A stretch of 11,478 nucleotides of DNA, from the NCBI GenBank assembly GCA_002423025.1, contig DIUN01000028.1:211-11688 (forward strand), read 5' to 3'. Positions 1 through 6,752 of the stretch are shown here, one piece after another. The translations under genes and the position numbers were made by a program. The notes beneath the pieces are model-generated. The model did not search any database. It saw nothing but the letters and a program-made list of their open reading frames with translations, and was not told the origin of the DNA. Within the stretch, counting starts at the first letter, position 1; every line of letters begins with the position of its first letter. The DNA comes from Sphingomonadales bacterium UBA6157. GTDB lineage: Bacteria > Pseudomonadota > Alphaproteobacteria > Sphingomonadales > Sphingomonadaceae.

Positions 1-1379
1 GCGCCGATACCCATGCGCGCTTCGTTGCGCGGCTGTGGCCGGACCTGCGCAGCGGTCCACTGGGGCTTGATACTGTGGCAGGCGCCATCGCCGGGCTCGA
101 CAATGTCCAGGGGGATATCGACACGCTGCAAGGGCGCATCGCCGCGACGCGCAGTTGGTCATACATCACGCAGCGGCCAGACTGGGTGCCCGCGCGCGAG
201 GAAATGGCGGCGCGCGCCCGCGCAGTCGAAGCCAGGCTTTCGGACGCGCTGCACGCGCGGCTGACCGAACGCTTCGTCAACCGGCGCACGTCTGTGCTGA
301 TGCGCAAGACCGGGCGCGACGCCGGGCTGGTCCCGGTGCAGCTGCAGGAAAACGACGTCATGGTGGACGGCGAGCATATCGGCGCATTGGCGGGTTTCCG
401 CTTCCACGTTGACCCGCTGACCCGGCTGGCAGATCGCAAGCTGCTGCTCGCCGCCGCTGAACGCCACCTGCCCGCGCTGCTCGCCCGCCGCGCCAACGAA
501 CTGGGCAAGGCCTTGGCAGGGGGCACCGCCGAACTTGTGCTCGAAGGCGCTGCCATCGTCTGGCAGGGCGAAGTTCTGGCCCGCCTGGCCCCCGGCAAAG
601 GCCTGTTGGCACCGCGCCTGATCGCTGACGCAGCGCTGGGCGCCCTGCCGGCACCCGTGAAGGCAGGGCTGCTGGCGGCGCTTGAGCGCTGGCTGAACGG
701 TGCGCTGGTCCCGCTTGCCCCCTTGCAGCGGCTCGAAAGCGCCAGCACCGCGCTTGGCGGCGGGCCGGAACTGCGCGCGCTGCTGATCCGGCTGGTCGAA
801 GGCGGCGGCATGGCCAAGCGCGCAGGTTCCGGCATCGACAGCCTTGCGAAAGAGCAACGCAATGCGCTGCGGCATCTGGGCGTGCGCGTCGGCGCGCTTG
901 ATCTGTTCGTACCTGCCATGCTGCGGCCTGCCGCGCTGTCTGCCTGGTGCACGCTTGCCAGGGTGCAGGGGCGCAAGCGTGCCGCGCCCGCCAATCCGAT
1001 GCCGCCGGTGCTGCCGCTGGCCGCGCGTGACGTCGCGCCGCCGGGCTATCTCCGCCTTGCCGGACAGGCTTTGCGGCTCGACATGGCGGAAAAGCTGCTG
1101 TGCTGCGCGCATGAACGCCGCGCGGCTTCGCGCCGCCGCGACGTCATGCTCGATCCGGCGCTGGCGGTCTCGATGGGGCTGACGACAGCGGCCTATGCCC
1201 AGTTGCTGCGGCTTGCCGGGTTCCAGCCAGTGATGCCGCGAGCACTTGCCGCAGGAGCGCATGGTGCGCCCGCTCCGGTGCTGTGGCGCTGGCGCCCGCC
1301 GCGAGGCCCCGCACCGCCGCCGCGCACAGTGCCAATGACCGCCGGCGCCTTTGCCGCCCTTGCCGATCTGATCGCGTGA
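1..1379 (+). CDS. SUV3-like / helicase-related protein, C-terminal half (5' truncated by window edge)
   Basis: The reading frame is open from base 3 to the stop at 1377-1379 (458 codons visible) and has no start of its own, so the gene begins upstream. The visible part matches the C-terminal region of alphaproteobacterial SUV3-like ATP-dependent RNA helicases as I remember them. Diagnostic stretches are DNVQGDIDTLQGRI followed by SWSYITQRPDWV, then LSDALHARLTERFVNRRTSV and GALAGFRFHVDP. The Walker/DEAD motor motifs would lie upstream and are not visible. The last ~60 residues are rich in Pro, Arg and Ala and end in a short helix-like tail. Its stop codon overlaps the GTG start of the S4-domain gene (GTGA), implying translational coupling. 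Family knowledge suggests a role in RNA unwinding or decay; the exact substrate is unknown. An internal GTG at 75-77 is not a plausible start, because homologous sequence continues upstream of it. Confidence 0.85.
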   Translation, partial: ADTHARFVARLWPDLRSGPLGLDTVAGAIAGLDNVQGDIDTLQGRIAATRSWSYITQRPDWVPAREEMAARARAVEARLSDALHARLTERFVNRRTSVLMRKTGRDAGLVPVQLQENDVMVDGEHIGALAGFRFHVDPLTRLADRKLLLAAAERHLPALLARRANELGKALAGGTAELVLEGAAIVWQGEVLARLAPGKGLLAPRLIADAALGALPAPVKAGLLAALERWLNGALVPLAPLQRLESASTALGGGPELRALLIRLVEGGGMAKRAGSGIDSLAKEQRNALRHLGVRVGALDLFVPAMLRPAALSAWCTLARVQGRKRAAPANPMPPVLPLAARDVAPPGYLRLAGQALRLDMAEKLLCCAHERRAASRRRDVMLDPALAVSMGLTTAAYAQLLRLAGFQPVMPRALAAGAHGAPAPVLWRWRPPRGPAPPPRTVPMTAGAFAALADLIA

Positions 1380-1660
1380 GAATCGACAAACTGCTCTGGT
1401 ATCTGCGCTTTGCCAAGTCGCGCGCCTTGGCCCAGGCCCTTGTCGGCGAAGGGCATATCCGGCTCAACGGGCGCCGAATCGAGCGCTGCACCGCGCGCAT
1501 TACCCCCGGCGATGTGCTGACCCTGCCACTGGGCGAAAACGTCCGCGTGATCGCGCTGCTGGCCCTGCCGGACAGGCGCGGCCCGCCGACAGAAGCGCAA
1601 TCGTGCTATCGGGTGCTTGACGAGGTGCGCGCAAATCCCATAGCAGCAGATATTGATTGA
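1376..1660 (+). CDS. S4-domain RNA-binding protein (HslR/Hsp15-like, short form)
   Basis: This 94-residue protein starts with RIDKLLWYLRFAKSR and continues ALAQALVGEGHIRLNGRR, the classical S4 fold (residues 1-50) also found in ribosomal protein S4, pseudouridine synthases and heat-shock protein Hsp15. The tail (VRVIALLALPDRRGP) matches the Hsp15/HslR pattern in which a β-strand follows the S4 core. I chose GTG at 1376 because the S4 domain begins right there and because GTGA overlaps the helicase stop. No clear Shine-Dalgarno sequence is present, which fits coupling to the upstream gene. The open frame extends upstream in phase to 1283, but that part lies inside the helicase gene and is not S4-like. 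A role in binding structured RNA or stalled 50S subunits is inferred from the family. Confidence 0.88.
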   Translation: MRIDKLLWYLRFAKSRALAQALVGEGHIRLNGRRIERCTARITPGDVLTLPLGENVRVIALLALPDRRGPPTEAQSCYRVLDEVRANPIAADID

Positions 1661-1684
1661 AGCTGCCAGAGGACAAACGCCAGC

Positions 1685-2023
1685 ATGACCTATGTCGTCA
1701 CCGACGCCTGCATCAAGTGCAAGTACATGGACTGCGTGGAAGTCTGCCCCGTGGATTGCTTCTACGAAGGCGAGAACATGGTCGTCATCAACCCCAACGA
1801 GTGCATCGATTGCGGTGTGTGCGAGCCTGAGTGCCCGGCGGAAGCGATCCTGCCTGACACCGAGGGCGGCCTCGAGAAGTGGATGGAGCTTAACGCGACC
1901 TTCTCCGCCAAGTGGCCGAACATCACCATGAAGGGGGATTCCCCTGACGATGCCGATTCGCACAAGGGTGAAGAAGGCAAGTTCGACAAGTATTTTTCGG
2001 CGGAACCCGGCAGCGGTTCGTAA
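1685..2023 (+). CDS. fdxA: Seven-iron ferredoxin FdxA ([3Fe-4S][4Fe-4S])
   Basis: This is a 112-residue acidic ferredoxin of the Azotobacter FdI class, a small soluble electron carrier. Nine cysteines are visible in the N-terminal 50 residues: 9, 12, 17, 21, 25, 40, 43, 46 and 50. By alignment with Azotobacter FdI (offset of one), C9, C17 and C50 should bind the [3Fe-4S] cluster and C21, C40, C43 and C46 the [4Fe-4S] cluster, leaving C12 and C25 free. The second half (residues ~55-112) is the usual C-terminal extension with WMELNATFSAKWPNI. The ATG at 1685 has AGAGGA at 1668-1673, 11 bases upstream. It follows the S4 gene by 24 bases, so it is probably co-transcribed, and a strong hairpin follows at 2048-2083. 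The electron donor and acceptor cannot be told from the sequence. Confidence 0.96.
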   Translation: MTYVVTDACIKCKYMDCVEVCPVDCFYEGENMVVINPNECIDCGVCEPECPAEAILPDTEGGLEKWMELNATFSAKWPNITMKGDSPDDADSHKGEEGKFDKYFSAEPGSGS

Positions 2024-2047
2024 GCGCGAATCACCTGAACAGGGCGC

Positions 2048-2083
2048 AAGGGCGCTGCCGGACCGAGGTCTGGCGGCGCCCTT
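2048..2083 (+). terminator. Strong hairpin after fdxA, probable intrinsic terminator
   Basis: The arms 2048-2064 and 2067-2083 are complementary over 17 positions, counting two G·U pairs in RNA, around GA. The innermost pair would open to give a small loop. It lies 24 bases after the fdxA stop and is followed by a moderately T-rich CGCTTGTCT rather than a clean U-tract. It separates the helicase-S4-fdxA unit from carD. Confidence 0.75.
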
Positions 2084-2412
2084 CGCTTGTCTAAGTGTGT
2101 AAAATTGGCGGTTTTTCGCCACTGCGGCTGGGGGCTGCGGGGCCATTTCCTATGAACCAGTGGAAATATGGCGCTTTTGCTGTTATAAGTAGCTTCACGG
2201 AGGCGCCTCGGGCGCTGCCGAACTCGCCGGTGTTGCTGCCAACTGCCCCCTGCCGGGCCGGTAGCAAGCCATGTGGTCGCAAAAGGCAGGACGCCCGAAG
2301 CCAATATAAGGTTGCAGCCAACGGAGTGCAGCTGAGCCGTCACGTTTCATCACGTGGGGTGCCGCAGCGCTTCAAGGCCCGGCTCGGGCGCTTGGACAAG
2401 GAACGCAAATCA
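2084..2412 (+). other. Long non-coding leader upstream of carD
   Basis: These ~330 bases between the fdxA terminator and carD contain no convincing gene. The carD frame stays open upstream to 2095, but the translation there is low-quality, has no ribosome site and does not resemble CarD. Visible structure includes TGGCG-GTTTTT-CGCCA (2106-2121) and a stem TTGCTGCC / GGTAGCAA (2233-2240 with 2260-2267, one G·U pair). TATAAG strings at 2184-2189 and 2305-2310 could be -10 elements, but neither has a recognisable -35 at the right distance. The carD promoter therefore probably lies here, with its position unresolved. Confidence 0.5.
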
Positions 2413-2916
2413 ATGGCAATTGCCAAGGCGCTCGGCTTTGAAGTCGGTGATTATGTCGTTTATCCCAAGCACGGCGTTGGCCGTGTCGTCGAGCTGCAAC
2501 GCTCCGAGATCGCCGGAACATCTCTTGAGCTGTTCGTGCTGCGTTTCGAAAAGGAGCGCATGACGCTCCGCGTTCCCACCAACAAGGCTGAAGCTGTCGG
2601 GATGCGCAAGCTCTCCAGCCAGGCGACGCTGACCGAGGCGCTCACCACGCTCAAGGGCAAGCCGCGCATCAAGCGCACCATGTGGTCGCGCCGCGCCCAG
2701 GAGTATGAAGCCAAGATCAACTCCGGTGATCTGGTTTCCATCGCCGAGGTCGTACGCGATCTGCATCGTGCCGAGGACCAGCCCGAGCAGAGCTATTCCG
2801 AGCGGCAGATCTACGAGGCCGCCATCGGCCGCCTGGCGCGCGAGCTTGCCGCCATGGAGAACATCGACGAACCGGCGGCCCAGTTGAAGATTGAACAGGT
2901 CCTCAAGGCCGCCTGA
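2413..2916 (+). CDS. carD: CarD/CdnL family transcription regulator
   Basis: This 167-residue protein has the CarD layout. An N-terminal RNA-polymerase-interacting Tudor-like domain (residues ~9-65; FEVGDYVVYPKHGVGRVVEL) is followed by a helical DNA-binding domain (~70-167; MWSRRAQEYEAKINSGDL and AEVVRDLHRAEDQ). W91 in MWSRR corresponds to the tryptophan that wedges into the upstream edge of the transcription bubble in mycobacterial CarD. The protein should bind the RNAP β subunit and stabilise open complexes at many promoters, including rRNA promoters. I chose ATG 2413 because it has AAGGAA at 2398-2403 and because the CarD domain starts just after it. The open frame continues 318 bases upstream but gives non-homologous sequence. 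It is the family's usual length (~165-170 residues). Confidence 0.93.
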   Translation: MAIAKALGFEVGDYVVYPKHGVGRVVELQRSEIAGTSLELFVLRFEKERMTLRVPTNKAEAVGMRKLSSQATLTEALTTLKGKPRIKRTMWSRRAQEYEAKINSGDLVSIAEVVRDLHRAEDQPEQSYSERQIYEAAIGRLARELAAMENIDEPAAQLKIEQVLKAA

Positions 2917-3000
2917 CACTGACGCCACTTGCGGTTTGCGCCGCCGCCATTGCAAAGACTGCACATGGCGGCGGCGAAACCCATTATCGGCGAGCAGCGG

Positions 3001-3549
3001 ATGACCCGCTTCAAATGGCTGGTCTACAGCCTGCTGTTCTGCAATCTCATCTACTACCTGAGCGGCTCGACCATACGCGAGGCCGTGGATTATTCCGGCT
3101 GGGTGCTGCTGCTCATCGCCTTTGAATGGCAGGAGCGCGGGCTGGTTGCCGGGGATCGCAGCAGCAGTCTTGGTCTGGGCCAGCAGCGGCTGGTGCTGGG
3201 CCTGCAACTCGCCGGATACACGCTCGCTACCTTTGCCTGCGGGGCGTATTTCCAGGCTGGCGACTGGCTGGACTTTGCCAATGCGCTGCTGTGGCTGCTG
3301 GTGTGCGCCGTGCTGGTGTTCGATCTTTACTGGCCCGGCCATTACGGCAGCCGCGGCTGGCGCTTGCGCAACGCCAGCAAGATTCTGCTCTATGCCGGCC
3401 TCATCGGCATTGCCATCAGCTTCGGGCTGACCGCCGACTGGATGGACTTTTATGACGCCATCCTGTGGCTCCTGTGCTTTTTTGTCATCGAGCTGAAACT
3501 ATTTACGCTCGAAGCCCCCATTCCCCAACAGTCTGACATCTCCGGTTAA
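3001..3549 (+). CDS. Unrecognised six-helix membrane protein with apparent internal triplication
   Basis: I do not recognise this 182-residue protein. It is very hydrophobic, with probable membrane segments near residues 4-22, 31-43, 64-84, 92-112, 126-143 and 149-169. The helices seem to form three similar hairpins. The second helix of each contains a Trp (W34, W98, W156), followed by Leu-rich sequence; E42 and E164 lie eight residues after their Trp, and D108 lies ten after W98. Units two and three are most alike (DWLDFANALLWLL and DWMDFYDAILWLL). ATG 3001 puts the first helix right at the N-terminus. ATG 2965 would add twelve residues (MAAAKPIIGEQR) and cannot be excluded; neither start has a strong ribosome site. 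It lies 84 bases after carD on the same strand. A transport, channel or scaffold function is possible but not shown. Confidence 0.72.
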   Translation: MTRFKWLVYSLLFCNLIYYLSGSTIREAVDYSGWVLLLIAFEWQERGLVAGDRSSSLGLGQQRLVLGLQLAGYTLATFACGAYFQAGDWLDFANALLWLLVCAVLVFDLYWPGHYGSRGWRLRNASKILLYAGLIGIAISFGLTADWMDFYDAILWLLCFFVIELKLFTLEAPIPQQSDISG

Positions 3550-3601
3550 TTTACCGGCGTTACTGTCGGTGGAAGTTATAACACATCATGGGGAAGTGAT
3601 G

Positions 3602-4153
3602 ATGAGTGGGGTTTCGCGCATTGCTGTGGGTTTTGCTCTCGGAGCAGGGCTGTTGCTCTCCGGCTGTATGACGGCGGAGGTCTCCAGACCGCCCGTCACG
3701 GCGCTGGTGCCAAGTGCCGAACGGCCGCTGGTGTTGGCGGAGGAAGAGGACCCCGAGGGCGAACTTGCGCCGGGCCTGCGCGATTCCGATGCGATCTGGC
3801 AGGTGCGCTCGGCGCTCAACGTTGCAGCGCTGAACTGCCGCAAGCAGTCCCATGCTGCGATCACCAGCAACTACAACCTGATGCTCAAGCGCCAGCGTGC
3901 CGTGCTGGCCGCTGCCTATGCTGCCGAGCAGGACGTGTTCCGCCGTGATTTCGGCAAGCGCTGGCAGAGTGCGCATGATGCCCATGCTACGAGAACCTAT
4001 AACCTGTTCGCCCAGCAGAGCTTGCAGCCGCGTTTCTGCGATCTTGCAACGCGGATCAGTGCCCGGGCGAGCAGTGTGGAGGAGACGGCCTTTCCGGCCT
4101 TTGCGATGATTTCGCTCTCACGGCTGCGCCACCCAAGCGTCATCGGGCAGTAA
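3602..4153 (+). CDS. Small predicted outer-membrane lipoprotein, function unknown
   Basis: The 183-residue product has a lipoprotein signal: a positive N-terminus (SGVSR), a hydrophobic core (residues 7-19) and the lipobox LSGC with C22 as the lipidated residue. The residue after it is Met rather than Asp, so transfer to the outer membrane by the Lol pathway is expected. A Pro/Glu-rich linker (~30-60) leads to a helical domain (~62-158) with NYNLMLKRQRAVLAAAYAAE and TRTYNLFAQQSLQPRFC. C79 and C146 could form a disulfide. I believe similar proteins occur in other sphingomonads, but I know no function or named domain. ATG 3602 is chosen over the adjacent ATG 3599 because GGGGAAG (3590-3596) is better spaced for it; a GTG at 3569 is less likely. 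The gene ends 9 bases before the convergent nitroreductase gene. Confidence 0.82.
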   Translation: MSGVSRIAVGFALGAGLLLSGCMTAEVSRPPVTALVPSAERPLVLAEEEDPEGELAPGLRDSDAIWQVRSALNVAALNCRKQSHAAITSNYNLMLKRQRAVLAAAYAAEQDVFRRDFGKRWQSAHDAHATRTYNLFAQQSLQPRFCDLATRISARASSVEETAFPAFAMISLSRLRHPSVIGQ

Positions 4154-4162
4154 ACGGCGCTC

Positions 4163-4756
4163 TCAGGCTGGCGGACTCCAGCGGCGCACCACATCCTCAA
4201 GCACCGGTCGCGGCCGCTCATCGAGCGGCTTGGCCGGGGTGCCGATGAAGAAAAAGCCGGCGAGGCGCTCGCCCTGCTCGGCACCGAGCAGCGTGTGCAC
4301 TGATGGAGAGTAGCAGGCCCAGCCGGTCAGCCAGTTGGCGACAAAGCCCTGCGCATGGGCCGCATTGCACAATTGCATGGCGGCGGCGCCGACGGAAAGT
4401 TCCTGCTCCCAGAGCGGGATATGGCTGGCAGGGTGCGGATGCGCGAGCAGCACGACAAGGCAGGGCGCCTGCAGGGCAAAGCCGTGCACTGCCTCGCGTT
4501 CCAGCCGGCCGGCCTCGGGCTTTTCCGCCAGATAGGCCGCATCCAGCCCGGCGGCGAGAGTCTCGCGCTGCTCCGAGCCGATGATCAGCCAGCGCCAGGG
4601 GGCCAGCTTGCCGTGGTCCGGAACGCGGGTGGCTGTGGCCAGGATGGCACGAAGCCCGGCGTCGCCCGGCCCCGGCGCCACCATGTCCCGGGCCTTGCCG
4701 GAGCGGCGGGTGGCCAGCAGCGCGGCCGGCGAGGATGCATCATTGAAATGGGTCAT
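4163..4756 (-). CDS. Nitroreductase family protein (YdjA-like)
   Basis: This 197-residue protein fits the compact YdjA-like branch of FMN-dependent nitroreductases. Near the N-terminus are LLATRRSGKARD (R17, R18 and S19 are placed to hold FMN phosphate) and PDHGKLAPWRW (residues 46-56), the hallmark of this branch. The C-terminal half has ELSVGAAAMQLCNAA, NWLTGW and FFFIGTPAKP, again typical. It should bind FMN as a homodimer and use NAD(P)H to reduce nitro or other electron-poor compounds; the true substrate is unknown. Start 4756 (MTHFND) matches the usual length; ATG 4768 would add four residues (MKTR). Neither has a clear ribosome site, and the two starts lie at the edge and in the loop of a 6-bp hairpin (4757-4774). 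It is divergent from the transporter operon. Confidence 0.9.
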   Translation of the reverse strand: MTHFNDASSPAALLATRRSGKARDMVAPGPGDAGLRAILATATRVPDHGKLAPWRWLIIGSEQRETLAAGLDAAYLAEKPEAGRLEREAVHGFALQAPCLVVLLAHPHPASHIPLWEQELSVGAAAMQLCNAAHAQGFVANWLTGWACYSPSVHTLLGAEQGERLAGFFFIGTPAKPLDERPRPVLEDVVRRWSPPA

Positions 4757-4916
4757 GCGCGTTTTCATACGCGCTGCGGGTTCGGGTGCAAGGCTGTGGC
4801 ACCGCGCCGCCCCCCGGGGCTGTACTGGCCTGCCTCTCAAGCTTGCCCCTTGCTCCGCTGGCCCGCCCCGCTATCGTGCCCGCGAGCCGGCTGTGCCGGT
4901 TGCAGGAGTATCCCGC
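4757..4916. promoter_or_regulatory. Divergent intergenic region, nitroreductase / peptide transporter
   Basis: These 160 bases must hold the promoters of both divergent units, but I see no consensus -35/-10 pair. A hairpin (GCGCGT 4757-4762 with ACGCGC 4769-4774) abuts the nitroreductase start. A second stem, AGCCGGC-TGT-GCCGGTT (4885-4901, one G·U pair), lies just upstream of the transporter ribosome site AGGAG (4904-4908). Confidence 0.45.
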
Positions 4917-6719
4917 TTGAGTGACACCGCCGCCGTTTCTGCTGCCCCTGTTTTGCCGGCCGGGCCGGACGACGACACAAGGCCGCAATGGTTTGGCCAT
5001 CCACGCCAGCTTGCCCGGCTTTTCACCACCGAGATGTGGGAACGCTTTGGTTATTATGGCATGCGGGCGCTGCTGGCGCTGTTCCTCGCCGAGCATTTCC
5101 TGTTCAGCGACGTCACCACGGGCGGCATCTACGGCGCCTTTACCAGCCTGGTGTATCTGACGCCGCTGTTCGGTGGCCTGCTGGCGGATCGCTACCTTGG
5201 CAACAAGCGCTCGGTAAAGTTCGGCGCGCTGCTGATGTCACTGGGGTATCTCGGCCTGTGCTTCAACGGCCCGCTCGCCAAGCCTTTCTTTGCGTTTGAT
5301 GGCAACCGTTATGAGGTGACTGTCGAGCGCAGCGGCGAGGCCAGCCGCCAGTTCCTCATCGCTGATGGCAAGAAGCTCGAGATCAAGGGCCAGAACGACG
5401 GCAGCGTCGCGCTGACGGACGATAGCGGGACGTCGCTGATCAATGTTCCCAAGGGCGGCTATGAAAGCAGCGCCGAGCGCAGCGACTTTTATGTCACCAT
5501 CATGCTGGTCTCGCTGTCGTTTGTTGTCATCGGCAACGGCTTCTTCAAGCCCAACATCTCGGCGATCGTCGGCACCCTCTATGCACAGGGCGATTCGCGG
5601 CGCGATGGCGGCTTCACCATCTTCTACATGGGCATCAATCTCGGCTCGCTGATCAGCCAGTTTTTCGCGCCGCTGCTGGCGCTGTGGTTCGGCTGGTGGG
5701 CAGGCTTTGGACTTGCGGCTGTCGGCATGTTCATCGCCTGGGCGCTGTTCCAGTTCGATGGCGGCAAGCTGGATGGCTATGGCGAGCCGCCGGCGGGCGT
5801 GGCCAAGCAATCCAGCCTGCTGGTGATGGTCGGCGCGCTCGCGGCCATTCCGGTGGCGTGGTTCCTGCTGCAGAACTCCATGGTCAATGCCGAGGCGGCC
5901 GCTGCCGCCGCCAAGTCCGGCGCCGGGCTGCTCGGCTATATCAGCTCGTTGCCGCTGCTCGGCCAGGTGCTGTTCGTCATCTTCACCTTCGCGGTGATCG
6001 GCATTCCCGCCTGGGCCTATTTTGCCGGCAGCCGCGAGGAGTTCCACAAGATGGTGGTGGCGACGGTGCTGATCGTCTTCACTGTGGTATTCTGGACGTT
6101 GTTCGAGCAGGCCGGATCGTCACTGACCTTCTTTGCCGATCGCAACACCGACCGGCAGATCGGCGGCTATCTGATGCCGGCGGGGCAGACGCAGATCTTT
6201 AATCCGCTGTTCATCGTGGCGCTGGCGCCACTGTTCAGCCTGCTGTGGGTGTGGCTTGGCAAGCGCGGCATGGAGCCGAGCATCCCGGTCAAGTTCGCCA
6301 TCGCGCTCATGCTGGTGGGGGCGGGCTTCCTGTTCCTCGTACTCGGCACGACTTTTGCGGGAGATGATTTCAAGGTCGGCCTGTTCTGGCTGGCCGGGCT
6401 CTATCTGCTGCAGACGATTGGCGAACTTTGCCTCTCGCCGGTGGGCCTGAGCATGATCACCAAGCTCTCCATGGCGCGGGTGGTGGCGATGATGATGGGG
6501 GTGTTCTTCCTCGCCAGCGCCATGGCGCAATATGTGGGCGGCATGGTCGCGCAGGTGGCCAGTGTCGAGACAGTGGGCGGCGCGGTGACCAATCTCAAGG
6601 TCAGCCTCGATACCTATGTGGGTGTTTTCACCCAGCTTGGTTGGGTCTCGGTGGGTATCGGCGTGTTCCTGCTGGCGATTTCGCCGCTGCTCAAGAAATG
6701 GATGCACGGGGTCAATTGA
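4917..6719 (+). CDS. POT/PTR-family proton-dependent oligopeptide transporter with periplasmic insertion
   Basis: This inner-membrane protein of about 600 residues belongs to the proton-coupled peptide transporter (POT/PTR2) family of the major facilitator superfamily, which imports di- and tripeptides. Visible hallmarks are EMWERFGYYGM in helix 1 (E39, E42, R43: the ExxER proton/peptide motif; Y46, Y47), ADRYLGNKRS after helix 2, GNGFFKPNIS (residues ~206-215), the PTR2 signature FTIFYMGINLGSLI (233-246) and FWTLFEQAGSSL in the second half. Unlike ~500-residue relatives such as DtpT, it carries ~60 hydrophilic residues (about 126-188) between helices 3 and 4, on the predicted periplasmic side. 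TTG 4917 is chosen because AGGAG sits at 4904-4908, 8 bases upstream, and the sequence before it is not transporter-like; the frame is open back to 4581. It is the first gene of the 4917-8970 unit. Confidence 0.93.
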   Translation: MSDTAAVSAAPVLPAGPDDDTRPQWFGHPRQLARLFTTEMWERFGYYGMRALLALFLAEHFLFSDVTTGGIYGAFTSLVYLTPLFGGLLADRYLGNKRSVKFGALLMSLGYLGLCFNGPLAKPFFAFDGNRYEVTVERSGEASRQFLIADGKKLEIKGQNDGSVALTDDSGTSLINVPKGGYESSAERSDFYVTIMLVSLSFVVIGNGFFKPNISAIVGTLYAQGDSRRDGGFTIFYMGINLGSLISQFFAPLLALWFGWWAGFGLAAVGMFIAWALFQFDGGKLDGYGEPPAGVAKQSSLLVMVGALAAIPVAWFLLQNSMVNAEAAAAAAKSGAGLLGYISSLPLLGQVLFVIFTFAVIGIPAWAYFAGSREEFHKMVVATVLIVFTVVFWTLFEQAGSSLTFFADRNTDRQIGGYLMPAGQTQIFNPLFIVALAPLFSLLWVWLGKRGMEPSIPVKFAIALMLVGAGFLFLVLGTTFAGDDFKVGLFWLAGLYLLQTIGELCLSPVGLSMITKLSMARVVAMMMGVFFLASAMAQYVGGMVAQVASVETVGGAVTNLKVSLDTYVGVFTQLGWVSVGIGVFLLAISPLLKKWMHGVN

Positions 6720-6752
6720 TGCAGCTGCGGCTGCCAGGTTGGGGGGTCTGCC

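Noticed and set aside
159..1262. Long open frame on the minus strand (367 codons)
   Set aside because: It lies opposite the helicase gene. High-GC codon bias on the plus strand leaves the complementary frame open; the product is low-complexity His/Gln/Arg-rich with no recognisable domain.
2095..2412. N-terminal extension of CarD by 106 residues
   Set aside because: No ribosome site, no resemblance to CarD, and a clear AAGGAA site exists before ATG 2413.
4581..4916. N-terminal extension of the peptide transporter frame
   Set aside because: The frame is open upstream, but the sequence is not transporter-like, overlaps the divergent nitroreductase, and the TTG at 4917 has a well-placed AGGAG.
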